Source: an uncultured Halocynthiibacter sp.
GTDB lineage: Bacteria; Pseudomonadota; Alphaproteobacteria; Rhodobacterales; Rhodobacteraceae
DNA: 64,000 nucleotides
Direction: 5' to 3'
NCBI GenBank assembly: GCA_947503035.1
Contig: CANNCD010000001.1
Location: 744,001 to 808,000 of the forward strand
Shown here: one piece after another, positions 54,713 through 63,045 of the stretch
Position numbering within the stretch: the stretch's first letter is position 1
Layout of the letters: every line of letters begins with the position of its first letter
Program-made: the position numbers and the translations under genes
The notes under the pieces: generated by a model
The model's database searches: none
Told to the model about the DNA's origin: nothing
Seen by the model: the letters and a program-made list of their open reading frames with translations, nothing else

Positions 54713-54736
54713 CCGGTGGCGCAAACAAGCCACCGG
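54713..54736 (+). terminator. Hairpin after SDR gene
   Basis: CCGGTGGC-gcaaacaa-GCCACCGG, an 8-base perfect stem 12 bases after the SDR stop. No T-run follows. It separates SDR and MerR-family genes and may only attenuate transcription. Confidence 0.55.
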
Positions 54737-54799
54737 GGTCACCTTGATAAACAGCCTGAAAATGAACATGTAAGTCGGGCTTTGTAGGAGATATCTGAG

Positions 54800-55168
54800 A
54801 TGCAAGCGAAAGAAGCAGCCGAAAAGTTGGAGATCACGCAACGCATGTTGCGCCACTACGAAAAAGAAGGGTTGATAGAGGTTGGGCGAACACTCAACGG
54901 CTATCGCAGTTACACAGAAGCCGATTTGAGGCGCGCAGGTCGCATCCGCGATTTTATCGCAGCGGGATTTTCAACCCGCGAAGTCCGCGCGATGAGCGCG
55001 TGCCTGTCGGACGAAGGGTCTGGCCCCTGCGAAGGCGGGGTGGAGAAACTGCGAGAAAAGCTTGAGCATATCGATAGGCTTCGGGCGGAACTTGAGGACA
55101 AGAGAACCGTTGTAATTGATCGGCTCGCTGCCCTGCAAAACCGGCTCGCCCGAATAAGCAGCCGTTGA
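54800..55168 (+). CDS. MerR-family transcriptional regulator
   Basis: 122 residues. N-terminal winged helix (EAAEKLEITQRMLRHYEKEGLIEVGRTLNGYRSYTEADLRRAGRIRDFIAAGFSTREVR) and a C-terminal coiled coil (LREKLEHIDRLRAELEDKRTVVIDRLAALQNRL). There is one Cys-containing segment (GSGPCEGG) that could sense thiol-reactive compounds. It is downstream of the SDR gene, and GTAGGAGATA precedes the ATG. Confidence 0.88.
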   Translation: MQAKEAAEKLEITQRMLRHYEKEGLIEVGRTLNGYRSYTEADLRRAGRIRDFIAAGFSTREVRAMSACLSDEGSGPCEGGVEKLREKLEHIDRLRAELEDKRTVVIDRLAALQNRLARISSR

Positions 55169-55469
55169 CCAATAGATTGGCAAGGCGACCTTGTCCCGCA
55201 GTGAAGACATTGGACCGCCACCATTGAAGGTCAGGTCGAACATATTAACCGATACTCACCGGCACACCGTGGGTAATTTGGAAAACAACGGTATGCAACT
55301 AACCTGCAAAGCAGGCCTTGGAACAAATTGCAGCGAACAACCGCTTTGCGCCCAAAGTGCATGATGCTGCGTTTTACATAAAGGTTCGCAGTCAGGATTT
55401 TCGTGAACCTGCGACGGGAATCTAATCGCTTAACGTATAAGGATTATATCGGCCGCGAAGGGACCCAAA
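55169..55469. other. Non-coding gap before duplicated-domain cytochrome c
   Basis: 301 bases with no gene. It contains copy 1 of an ~80-base diverged repeat (55311-55391) and, after it, the promoter and AAGGGA ribosome site of the cytochrome c gene. Confidence 0.5.
55311..55391 (+). repeat. Diverged ~80-base repeat, copy 1
   Basis: It shares the ordered blocks GCAGRCCTTG, AAATYGCAGCGAA, GCTTxGxGCCCA, GATGCTGC and a final G/TCTGC-like end with the sequence at 56922-57000. The pair flanks the cytochrome c gene in direct orientation. Similar GCAGCGAA...GATGCTGC elements recur in intergenic regions of Rhodobacteraceae, as far as I recall. Confidence 0.6.
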
Positions 55470-56912
55470 ATGCCAATGATAAAACAACTACCCGTCATTC
55501 TTTGTTTGTCTTTGCTACCCGCATCAGTGGTAAGCTCCGTTAGCGCACAGACCGCCCCCACCTCACTTCGTGATCTCTCTGGGCATGAGGTTGATGAACC
55601 ACAACTCCGGGACGCGGTTGCGTCAAGAACGCTCACTTGGCTGACGGGAACCTCTGCCAACAATGACTATATGTCGGTTGGTAGAATGGCCAACTTCTTT
55701 GGCTTCGTGGCACTCCGCGTGTCCAGCAACCAAAGCTTAACGCGGGCGCATGTTGCGCGCGACACATTGGCAGTTCTTGATCCAGCGGAGTTGGAACACC
55801 TTGTGGCCCTGTTGGACGAACAAATCCCAGCACATGAACAGACGCAAACAGCCCGTGTTCAAATGAACCGTGCACTTGAGATGCTTCTTGTAGGAGAAAC
55901 AGTAGTTGAGGCTGAGTTTCTAGCAATTGGTCGTACATATGGTGCGTCCGAGGCTGAACTTGGGCGCGTCATTGCGCAGACGTTTGGGGAGATCGCCCAA
56001 ACCCTGACACCTAACCAACAAGAAGCGCTTGCCCAGATTCGAACGGCTCATGCCTCGGGCCTTTCAGACACAGTTCCAGTCTCGGACAATCGCGTGAGAT
56101 TACCAGATGTCGATCGTCAGGAACTTGTTAATGTTGCGGCGCGTTTTCTAAGTTGGACAACAGGATCGCCGGAATTCAACGACTTTGAAGTTGTCGGAAA
56201 GCCAAGCCAACATTTCGGATTTGTGAGCCTAAGACTTGCTTCTGGACATGGCGTACGTCGTGGGGCAGTTGCCCGAGAAGTTCTTGATCTACTTACGCCC
56301 CAACAGCAGAAAATGCTTGATGTTGCCGTTCAGCAGAACGTCGAGGCGTTCGGCGACTTTCTCGTGAAACGCGCAGAGCTGATGCGTGTGTTGGAAGTCG
56401 CACTTACGGGCGATATCATTGACACAGAGGCCGTCATGCAATTGGGGGCCGACGTTGGCGAAATCGAAGCCAAGATGACTTGGGCGCAGGCAATGGCCAT
56501 GCTGAACGTGAGGGACGCGCTGTCTGAAGCGCAACTATCAGCCTTGATCGAGATGAGAGCGAAATACACCTTCGCCGCTGATGCAGAAGACGTGCAACAT
56601 GACCCTGTCGAGCTTGGCCGTCAGCTGTTTGCCCAATGTGCTCTGTGCCACGCATCATCAAGGGAAAGCGCCGCTGCCCCAAGTCTCACTGGCGTCATCG
56701 GTCGCGAGATCGCTGCAGACCACGACTTTGATCTGTATTCGCCCGCGCTTTTGGACTTCGGGCAATCTCAAGGCAATTGGACAAATGACCTCTTGAATGA
56801 TTTTCTGAGATCCCCCCGATCCCTTGTACCAGGTACGACAATGGGTTTCGACGGATTTGAGGCCGAGCATGAGCGCGCAGCAATTCTGGCCTATATCGCA
56901 ACACTTAAATGA
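55470..56912 (+). CDS. Secreted cytochrome c with duplicated N-terminal helical domain
   Basis: 480 residues. A signal peptide (residues 6-26) precedes two copies of a ~145-residue domain (about 51-195 and 223-367) that align without gaps at an offset of 172. Compare LTWLTGTSANNDYMSVGRM with LSWTTGSPEFNDFEVVGKP, then FFGFVALRVSS with HFGFVSLRLAS. Each copy has LTxxQ-like motifs (LTPNQQEAL at 179, LTPQQQKML at 275) reminiscent of Spy/CpxP-type periplasmic proteins. The C-terminal ~90 residues are a class I cytochrome c with CALCH at 390-394 and a likely axial Met at 458. I know no named family with this architecture. Confidence 0.8.
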   Translation: MPMIKQLPVILCLSLLPASVVSSVSAQTAPTSLRDLSGHEVDEPQLRDAVASRTLTWLTGTSANNDYMSVGRMANFFGFVALRVSSNQSLTRAHVARDTLAVLDPAELEHLVALLDEQIPAHEQTQTARVQMNRALEMLLVGETVVEAEFLAIGRTYGASEAELGRVIAQTFGEIAQTLTPNQQEALAQIRTAHASGLSDTVPVSDNRVRLPDVDRQELVNVAARFLSWTTGSPEFNDFEVVGKPSQHFGFVSLRLASGHGVRRGAVAREVLDLLTPQQQKMLDVAVQQNVEAFGDFLVKRAELMRVLEVALTGDIIDTEAVMQLGADVGEIEAKMTWAQAMAMLNVRDALSEAQLSALIEMRAKYTFAADAEDVQHDPVELGRQLFAQCALCHASSRESAAAPSLTGVIGREIAADHDFDLYSPALLDFGQSQGNWTNDLLNDFLRSPRSLVPGTTMGFDGFEAEHERAAILAYIATLK

Positions 56913-56921
56913 GGAACCAAA

Positions 56922-57000
56922 GCAGACCTTGGCGCAAATCGCAGCGAATGGCGGCTTAGAGCCCATTTTGACCGATGCTGCAAGATGAATAAATGTCTGC
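56922..57000 (+). repeat. Diverged ~80-base repeat, copy 2
   Basis: Direct-orientation partner of 55311-55391, starting ten bases after the cytochrome c stop codon. It is the better conserved-looking copy, running from GCAGACCTTGG to AAATGTCTGC. Confidence 0.6.
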
Positions 57001-57057
57001 TCTGGCGCCAGAAATCCAATGGTCCGGTCTTCGGGTGACGGCGTGAGCACGCCATTC

Positions 57058-57948
57058 TCAGCCATTCAATGATATGCAACTCTCACTCAGGGCATCAATC
57101 ATTGCCCTCATACGTTTGTTGAGACTGCGCTTGCTGCTGTGAACGACGTAAATGCCGTAATCGGCGTGTTTGAGATGCGGCAGTACCGGCACCAAGTTAC
57201 CCTTTTGGACCTCGCTATCAACGACGAAAAGTGGCAACCGAATGATCCCGTCATCATTCAAAGCGGCATCAAGCAGAAACGTCCCATAGTTGGATCTCAA
57301 GGCGGGGCGAAACTTCACTGTTCTTCGTTTCCCGTCGTGCTCAAAGGCCCACGTCGCACGGCGTTCGGCGCCGTAGTGTAGGAGTGGGTGTCCCGTAAGC
57401 TCTTCGATGTTTTTCGGCAGCGGGTGGCTTTCCGCGTACCCTTGGCTTGCAAATAGACCGTGCTGTGTGGTGCCAAGCCGATGGCAGTGTAGCCCTTGCA
57501 GTTCAGTCGCAGTCACGCGCACTGCGAGGTCGTAGTTTTCGCTATCCAGATCAACGGTGCGGTCAGCGAAGTCTATGGTCAGGTCGATGTTCGGGTGATC
57601 TTGGGCAAATTTGAACAGCGTCGGTTTGAGGTATGCGAGGCCAAACTCACGCGCGATGGTGATGGACAGCGGCCCCTTGAGCGTATGGCCCACTTGCAAG
57701 AAGTCGGCGTCCAGCTCATCCACCTCGGCCACCATGTGGCTGGCACGTTGGTAAAGCTCTTGCCCGGCGCTCGTGACTTCCCACACGCGGGGTTGGCGGT
57801 CGATCAAGCGGACAGAGTAGCGGTCTTCAAGTTGGGCCAACCTGCGACTTACGGCTGATTTGGCGATGTTCATCTCTTCCGCCGCACGGGCGATCCCGCC
57901 GCTGTCCACGACTTTCACGAAAAGGCGGAGGTCTTCGATCTGGCCCAT
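57058..57948 (-). CDS. LysR-family regulator of the thiol/electrophile operon
   Basis: About 296 residues from the ATG at 57948. HTH: IEDLRLFVKVVDSGGIARAAEEMNIAKSAVSRRLAQLEDRYSV. Effector domain includes LSITIAREFGLAYLKPTLFKFAQDHPNIDLTIDF and ENYDLAVRVTATELQGL. An ATG at 57972 with a better ribosome site (GAAGG) gives eight more residues and is a real alternative. It is divergent from the large redox operon starting at 58140, its probable target. Confidence 0.87.
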   Translation of the reverse strand: MGQIEDLRLFVKVVDSGGIARAAEEMNIAKSAVSRRLAQLEDRYSVRLIDRQPRVWEVTSAGQELYQRASHMVAEVDELDADFLQVGHTLKGPLSITIAREFGLAYLKPTLFKFAQDHPNIDLTIDFADRTVDLDSENYDLAVRVTATELQGLHCHRLGTTQHGLFASQGYAESHPLPKNIEELTGHPLLHYGAERRATWAFEHDGKRRTVKFRPALRSNYGTFLLDAALNDDGIIRLPLFVVDSEVQKGNLVPVLPHLKHADYGIYVVHSSKRSLNKRMRAMIDALSESCISLNG

Positions 57949-58139
57949 GGTTGAGTTTCCGTTCGCTAACATGTGTGTGCCTTCGGCCTGAAGGTCCTGT
58001 TTAATACTACGGGTCAGCCAAAACAGGAAGCTTGTTAGTGTTCTCATTTTGCGGCCCTTGGGGTCACTTTTTTCTGGCTAGAGAGATTTTTGGCACCTCG
58101 TAGTCTGCGATCAATCTATTCGCAAAAACGGGAATCCTC

Positions 58140-59357
58140 ATGAAACTGACAAAATCTATTTTGACCGCGAGTGCTTTGGCGCTGGCCGCGGGCGGTGTAG
58201 TTCAAGCACAATCACTGTCTTCGGCAGGCGCGCTGGCTTTTGATAATGCCGACACCCTTTTTGTGGGCGATGCCAAGGCCGGTCTGGTCCATGCCTTTGA
58301 TCTTGGTGACGCTCTTGCCGATCAATCTAGCTATCAACTTGGCCGCGCTCAGACCTTTGAGGGGCGCACGATCTTCAACAACCTTGATGTGGAGATTGCA
58401 GCTATCCTGGGTGTTGAGCCTGAGCAGGTCATGATCAACGACATGGTAGTCCATAAACCCAGCAAGCAGATTTTCCTTTCGGTGCATCGTGGGCATGGGC
58501 CAGACGCCGAAGCAGTCATCGTGTCGGTCAACAACGGTGCGCTTGAACTGGTTGATTTGGCTGCCGCTGATCATTCGTCAATGTCTGTCGGGCCTGTGCC
58601 AACCTCTGCCACGCTCGAATTCGGGCAGCCACTCAATACGCTGGCAATTACGGACATCGATTACTACCAAGGCGAATTGCTGGTGGCTGGTGTGTCGAAC
58701 GAAGAGTTCAGTTCCAAGCTGCGGCGGATGCCATTCCCGTTCACCGACGAGATCAGCACATCCTCCATCGAGATTTGGCATGCTGTTCACGCGCAATACG
58801 AGACCCGCGCGCCGATCATCTCGCAGACAGTGGCTGAATTGGACGGTGTTGCGACCTTGATCGCGATCTACGCTTGTACGCCTATCGTGAAGATCCCGTT
58901 GTCTGAGTTGACGGACGGTGCCGAGGTGAAAGGCACGATGATCGGAGAGATGGGCTTTGGCAACACACCACTGGACATCGTGCCCTACGTCAACGCGTGG
59001 GACGGCAGCAGTAATGTTGTGGTGACTAATACCAACCGGTCGGCGGCATCATTGAGCATTGCAGGTCTGACCGCCGCCGAAGCGATGCCAGAGGGTGAAG
59101 GTGTCCAACCCGTATTCTCTGTCGCGGGTGTTGATCAGTTTCCGCTGCCGATGAGCGGAACGCTGCATCTGGATACCTTGGACGAGAACTACGCGGTGGT
59201 CGTACGCACCAGCCCCGAGGACCCGCGCAACATCCAGCTTCACACCATCCCTCTGCCGTTCTTCTTTGATCGGGCGGATCACGTGGTGGAAATGAACTTT
59301 GAAGGCAGCCCTGATCCATTCGGCTACAAGGCAGCGCCTCCGCTTGAGTTCAACTGA
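58140..59357 (+). CDS. Secreted protein, probably beta-propeller, unknown function
   Basis: 405 residues. A signal peptide (LTKSILTASALALAAGGVVQAQ) is followed by repeats of the kind AGALAFDNADTLFVGDAKAGLVHAFDL, SKQIFLSVHRG, ITDIDYYQGELLVAGVSNEEF and TLIAIYACTPIVKIPLSEL, which suggest four-stranded blades of a propeller. No haem motif or catalytic residues were identified. It is the first gene of the operon, and the next gene overlaps it by one base (TGATG). Confidence 0.75.
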   Translation: MKLTKSILTASALALAAGGVVQAQSLSSAGALAFDNADTLFVGDAKAGLVHAFDLGDALADQSSYQLGRAQTFEGRTIFNNLDVEIAAILGVEPEQVMINDMVVHKPSKQIFLSVHRGHGPDAEAVIVSVNNGALELVDLAAADHSSMSVGPVPTSATLEFGQPLNTLAITDIDYYQGELLVAGVSNEEFSSKLRRMPFPFTDEISTSSIEIWHAVHAQYETRAPIISQTVAELDGVATLIAIYACTPIVKIPLSELTDGAEVKGTMIGEMGFGNTPLDIVPYVNAWDGSSNVVVTNTNRSAASLSIAGLTAAEAMPEGEGVQPVFSVAGVDQFPLPMSGTLHLDTLDENYAVVVRTSPEDPRNIQLHTIPLPFFFDRADHVVEMNFEGSPDPFGYKAAPPLEFN

Positions 59358-60427
59358 TGCGGGCGGTGAAACATCTGGTGCGGCAGGCTTTGCTTGCCGC
59401 ACTCATCGTGCTGCCTCTGCCAGCTTTGACAGAGGTTGCTGCACGCATTGATCATGTGTCCGGAGCCATCATGGTGACAGGCCTTGAGGGTGCAGATCGC
59501 GCCGCATTGCTGGCAACCCCCGAGCTGCTGCGCCTGCAAGTCGCGCGCTTGGACAGCACGCGCGGCATGCCAGTCACCCTTCAAGATCAAGGCGCTGTTC
59601 TGAGTATTCAGCCGCGTTTCAATCTTAAACCAGGGACGGCATATGTGCTCGACCTGAATGGTACGGTGTTAGAAATCTTGCCCCCTGCAGCAGAGACGAC
59701 GGTCCCACGTTTGGTTGGCTTTGCACCGTCTCAGGCGGTTATTCCGGCAAATACGTTGCGGCTTTACTTGCATTTCTCGGAACCAATGGCGCGCGGGCAA
59801 CTCCGTGACGCTGTGGCCTTGCTTGGCCGGGATGGCACAGCGGTACGAAGCCCGTTCCTCAACCTTGAAGCGGAACTTTGGGACCCCAGCCAAACCCGTG
59901 CGACGCTGCTGCTCGACCCTGGACGAATTAAGCAAGGCGTGGGGCCAAATACGCAAGCTGGCGCACCATTGGTGGCGGGCGAAACCTATCGGCTTGTCTT
60001 CTCGGACGCGATGCAAAGTGCGGCGGGCGCCCCTCTTGGGCAAGAAGCCTCGGTTGCGTTTCGGATCGGTGACGCAGAACGGCGCGCGCTTGTCCCTGAA
60101 GACTGGCAAATCCTTGCACCGTCGGCGGGCAGCTACGCACCAGTGACTGTTGCCTTTGACAGGATCATCGATAGCGGAGCCGTCTTGCGGCTGCTCACCG
60201 TGAAAGATCCGCAAGGGGACCCCGTTCGCGGTCAGATCGAAACCGACGGCGGTGGGTGGAGCTTGATCCCGAACCAACCGTGGCAGGGAGGAACGTACAA
60301 GCTGATCGTCGATCCTGAGCTCGAGGATGTTTCCGGCAATACGATTGGGGCAGCTTTTGACGCAGTGACGGGTACCATCGGGGCCAAACAAGAGCCGATC
60401 ACCCTTACTTTCAACATCACGCAATAG
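59357..60427 (+). CDS. Secreted protein with Ig-like domains, unknown function
   Basis: 356 residues. A signal peptide (LVRQALLAALIVLPLPALTEV) is followed by three or so beta-sandwich segments typical of bacterial Ig-like folds: RLVGFAPSQAVIPANTLRLYLHFSEPMARGQL, TYRLVFSDAMQSAAGAPLG and GGTYKLIVDPELEDVSGNTIG. These are the patterns of SbsA-type Ig-like domains (an opposing 'FSEPM...' and 'EDVSGN' pair). It is translationally coupled to the propeller protein, so the two may form an envelope complex. Confidence 0.72.
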   Translation: MRAVKHLVRQALLAALIVLPLPALTEVAARIDHVSGAIMVTGLEGADRAALLATPELLRLQVARLDSTRGMPVTLQDQGAVLSIQPRFNLKPGTAYVLDLNGTVLEILPPAAETTVPRLVGFAPSQAVIPANTLRLYLHFSEPMARGQLRDAVALLGRDGTAVRSPFLNLEAELWDPSQTRATLLLDPGRIKQGVGPNTQAGAPLVAGETYRLVFSDAMQSAAGAPLGQEASVAFRIGDAERRALVPEDWQILAPSAGSYAPVTVAFDRIIDSGAVLRLLTVKDPQGDPVRGQIETDGGGWSLIPNQPWQGGTYKLIVDPELEDVSGNTIGAAFDAVTGTIGAKQEPITLTFNITQ

Positions 60428-60445
60428 ACACGTAGGAGGCATATC

Positions 60446-61435
60446 ATGGGATTGCTGCAGAACGGCCAGTGGGTCGACAAATGGTACGATACGAAGTCAA
60501 CAGACGGACGCTATGTGCGCAAGCCGTCCGCCTTTCGTAACTGGGTCACCGCCGATGGCAGCGCAGGACCGTCCGGAGTGAGCGGTTTCAAGGCGGAAGC
60601 CGGGCGCTATCATCTATATGTATCGCTGGCCTGTCCTTGGGCGCATCGCACCTTGATCTTCCGGGCGCTGAAGGGTCTTGAAGACATGATCGATATCTCG
60701 ATTGTGCATTGGTTCATGGGACCAGATGGCTGGACCTTTACACCCGGCGATGGATCAACGCCCGACCCGATCAACAATGCCGCGTTCTTGCATCAGGTCT
60801 ACACAGCAGCAAAACCAGATTTCACGGGGCGGGTGACCGTGCCGGTCCTGTGGGACAAACAACAAGGCACAATCGTCTCAAATGAGTCCGCTGATATTAT
60901 CCGCATGTTCAATACAGCCTTCGACGATGTTGGTGCGGCCCCTGGAGACTATTACCCAGAAGTCGAACGTCCAGAGATCGACGCTCTCAACACGCGCATT
61001 TATGATACGGTCAACAACGGGGTCTACAAGGCTGGTTTTGCGACCACACAGGCAGCCTATGAGGACGCATTTGATCCTCTGTTTGAAACACTCAATTGGT
61101 TAGAAGACCGCTTGTCTGAACGCCGGTATCTGATGGGGGATCACCTGACCGAGGCGGACTGGCGTTTGTTCACGACGCTGCTGCGATTTGATCCGGTTTA
61201 TGTCGGGCACTTTAAATGCAACCTCCGTCGTATTGCCGATTATCCTAACCTCTCGGGATATGTCCGCGATCTGTACCAACACCCGGGCGTCGCCGCGACC
61301 GTCGACATCGCCCACATTAAAAACCACTATTACGGCAGCCATGACACGGTGAACCCGACCCGCGTTGTCCCGAAAGGGCCGGTTGTTGACTATGCCGCTC
61401 CACACAAGCCCGCCGCACTGAACAAGGAAGCTTAA
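60446..61435 (+). CDS. Glutathionyl-hydroquinone-reductase-like glutathione transferase
   Basis: 329 residues, xi-class/YqjG/ECM4-like: FRNWVTADG near the N-terminus, catalytic Cys63 in LACPWAHRTLI, VPVLWDKQQGTIVSNESADIIRMFN, and the C-terminal helical domain LEDRLSERRYLMGDHLTEADWRLFTTLLRFDPVYVGHFKCNLRRI. The family removes glutathione from glutathionyl-hydroquinones. GTAGGAGG precedes the ATG. Its stop is one base before the CDGSH/glutamate-synthase gene. Confidence 0.92.
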   Translation: MGLLQNGQWVDKWYDTKSTDGRYVRKPSAFRNWVTADGSAGPSGVSGFKAEAGRYHLYVSLACPWAHRTLIFRALKGLEDMIDISIVHWFMGPDGWTFTPGDGSTPDPINNAAFLHQVYTAAKPDFTGRVTVPVLWDKQQGTIVSNESADIIRMFNTAFDDVGAAPGDYYPEVERPEIDALNTRIYDTVNNGVYKAGFATTQAAYEDAFDPLFETLNWLEDRLSERRYLMGDHLTEADWRLFTTLLRFDPVYVGHFKCNLRRIADYPNLSGYVRDLYQHPGVAATVDIAHIKNHYYGSHDTVNPTRVVPKGPVVDYAAPHKPAALNKEA

Positions 61436-61436
61436 C

Positions 61437-62966
61437 ATGACCAAATCTGTTCCCATCATCGCCGCCAAGGCCCCTGCAAAAGTCGATCTGGAGGCTGGCA
61501 AAGACTATTTCTGGTGCCGCTGTGGAAGATCAAAGAGTCAGCCGTTTTGCGACGGATCCCACGCGGGGACCGGGATTGAGCCGCAGAAATTTACCGCTGA
61601 CAAGGATGGCACTGCGGCCTTGTGCCAATGTAAATCCAGCGCCAATGCGCCGTTTTGCGATGGATCGCATGCCCGCCTTGGCGAGGCGGCAGTAGGGGAT
61701 GCTGCCCCTGCACCGAAGTCCGATATCCCACAGGCGACGCCAACCCCCGAAGAACCCACCGTGGCGCGCATCCATGCGCTAGCGAAAGACGGTCTGTCCA
61801 AGCTGGGCCACCATGGCGAAATGGGCGCAATGGGCGTGCCGCGCAAGGACCTGCCCCATTGGGACGACATTCAGGTTTTGCCTGCGCAGATGGCGCGCAA
61901 ACCCCTTTTGGATGACGCGCCAGTGGCGACATCAGTTATCATCGGTCCGCGCGCAGCTAAGCCTTTGCAGCTCGATATCCCACTCTTTGTCTCAGACATG
62001 AGCTATGGCGCTCTGTCAGAAGAGGCCAAAACCGCATTGTCCCGTGGGGCGCAGATGGCTGGGACTGGCATTTGTTCCGGCGAAGGCGGGATGCTGCCCG
62101 AAGAGCAAGCCGAGAACAGCCGCTATTTCTACGAGCTTGCCTCTGCTGGCTTTGGGTGGTCCCTCGATCACGTCGAAAAGGTTCAGGCCTTCCACTTCAA
62201 GGGCGGCCAAGGGGCCAAAACCGGCACCGGTGGGCATCTGCCCGGCGATAAGGTGCAAGGTAAAATCGCAGACGTGCGCGGGCTGGAGCCAGGGCAATCT
62301 GCGATCTCGCCTTCGACCTTTCCGGACCTGCACACGCCGGAGGACTTTAAACGCATAGCGGATCAGGTGCGCGAGCGCTCCGGCGGCATTCCAATCGGGT
62401 TCAAACTGTCCGCGAACCACATTGAGGATGACATCGACTTCGCGTTGAAGGCCAGCGCGGACTACATTATTTTGGATGGACGCGGCGGAGGCACAGGGGC
62501 GGCCCCGCTCATTTTCCGCGATCATATCTCGGTGCCGACGATCCCTGCCTTGGCGCGCGCTCGCAAGCATTTGGATGCGCGGACGGGCCGCGAGGTGACG
62601 TTGGTGATTACTGGCGGTCTGCGCGTCGCAGAAGACTTCGCCAAGGCGATAGCCTTGGGCGCAGACGCAGTCGCTGTCAGCAATTCTGCAATGCAAGCCG
62701 TCGGCTGTATCGCGGCGCGGATGTGCAATTCCAACAACTGTCCTGTCGGTGTGGCCACCCAGAAACCGGAACTACGTAAACGGCTGGACGTGCAGATCGG
62801 TGCGGAACGTTTGTCACGCTATTTTGGGGCAAGTGTGGAACTGATGCAGGTTCTGGCACGCGCCTGTGGCCACGACAGCCTGTCGGGCTTTACCCAGCGC
62901 GACATCACATCGTGGAAACGCGAGGTCGCTGACCTGAGCGGTATTCGCTTTGCGGGCGTGTCCTAG
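61437..62966 (+). CDS. Two CDGSH iron-sulfur domains fused to a glutamate-synthase-type FMN domain
   Basis: 509 residues. Two CDGSH motifs lie at the N-terminus: CRCGRSKSQPFCDGSH (ligands C27, C29, C38, H42) and CQCKSSANAPFCDGSH (C63, C65, C74, H78), each expected to bind a [2Fe-2S] cluster. From about residue 125 the protein is a glutamate-synthase-like FMN barrel (LFVSDMSYGALSEEAKTALSRGAQ, ICSGEGGMLPEEQ, IILDGRGGGTGAAP, ITGGLRVAEDFAKAIALGADAVAVSN). The [3Fe-4S] ligands C424, C430 and C435 are in GCIAARMCNSNNCPVG. No glutaminase domain is present. A flavin/Fe-S redox function is inferred; the substrate is unknown. Confidence 0.9.
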   Translation: MTKSVPIIAAKAPAKVDLEAGKDYFWCRCGRSKSQPFCDGSHAGTGIEPQKFTADKDGTAALCQCKSSANAPFCDGSHARLGEAAVGDAAPAPKSDIPQATPTPEEPTVARIHALAKDGLSKLGHHGEMGAMGVPRKDLPHWDDIQVLPAQMARKPLLDDAPVATSVIIGPRAAKPLQLDIPLFVSDMSYGALSEEAKTALSRGAQMAGTGICSGEGGMLPEEQAENSRYFYELASAGFGWSLDHVEKVQAFHFKGGQGAKTGTGGHLPGDKVQGKIADVRGLEPGQSAISPSTFPDLHTPEDFKRIADQVRERSGGIPIGFKLSANHIEDDIDFALKASADYIILDGRGGGTGAAPLIFRDHISVPTIPALARARKHLDARTGREVTLVITGGLRVAEDFAKAIALGADAVAVSNSAMQAVGCIAARMCNSNNCPVGVATQKPELRKRLDVQIGAERLSRYFGASVELMQVLARACGHDSLSGFTQRDITSWKREVADLSGIRFAGVS

Positions 62967-62989
62967 GCGCAAACCCGACCTGTCAAAGT

Positions 62990-63026
62990 CCCATCTGGTG
63001 CATGCCGCATGGCACCCCCAGATGGG
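62990..63026 (+). promoter_or_regulatory. Intercistronic stem-loop before hemerythrin gene
   Basis: CCCATCTGG at 62990-62998 pairs perfectly with CCAGATGGG at 63018-63026; TGC/GCA inside can extend the stem after a small bulge. It lies in the 79-base gap of the operon and ends seven bases before AGGAAAGGAG. It may adjust expression or process the mRNA. Confidence 0.6.
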
Positions 63027-63045
63027 ATAGGAAAGGAGAAATCAA

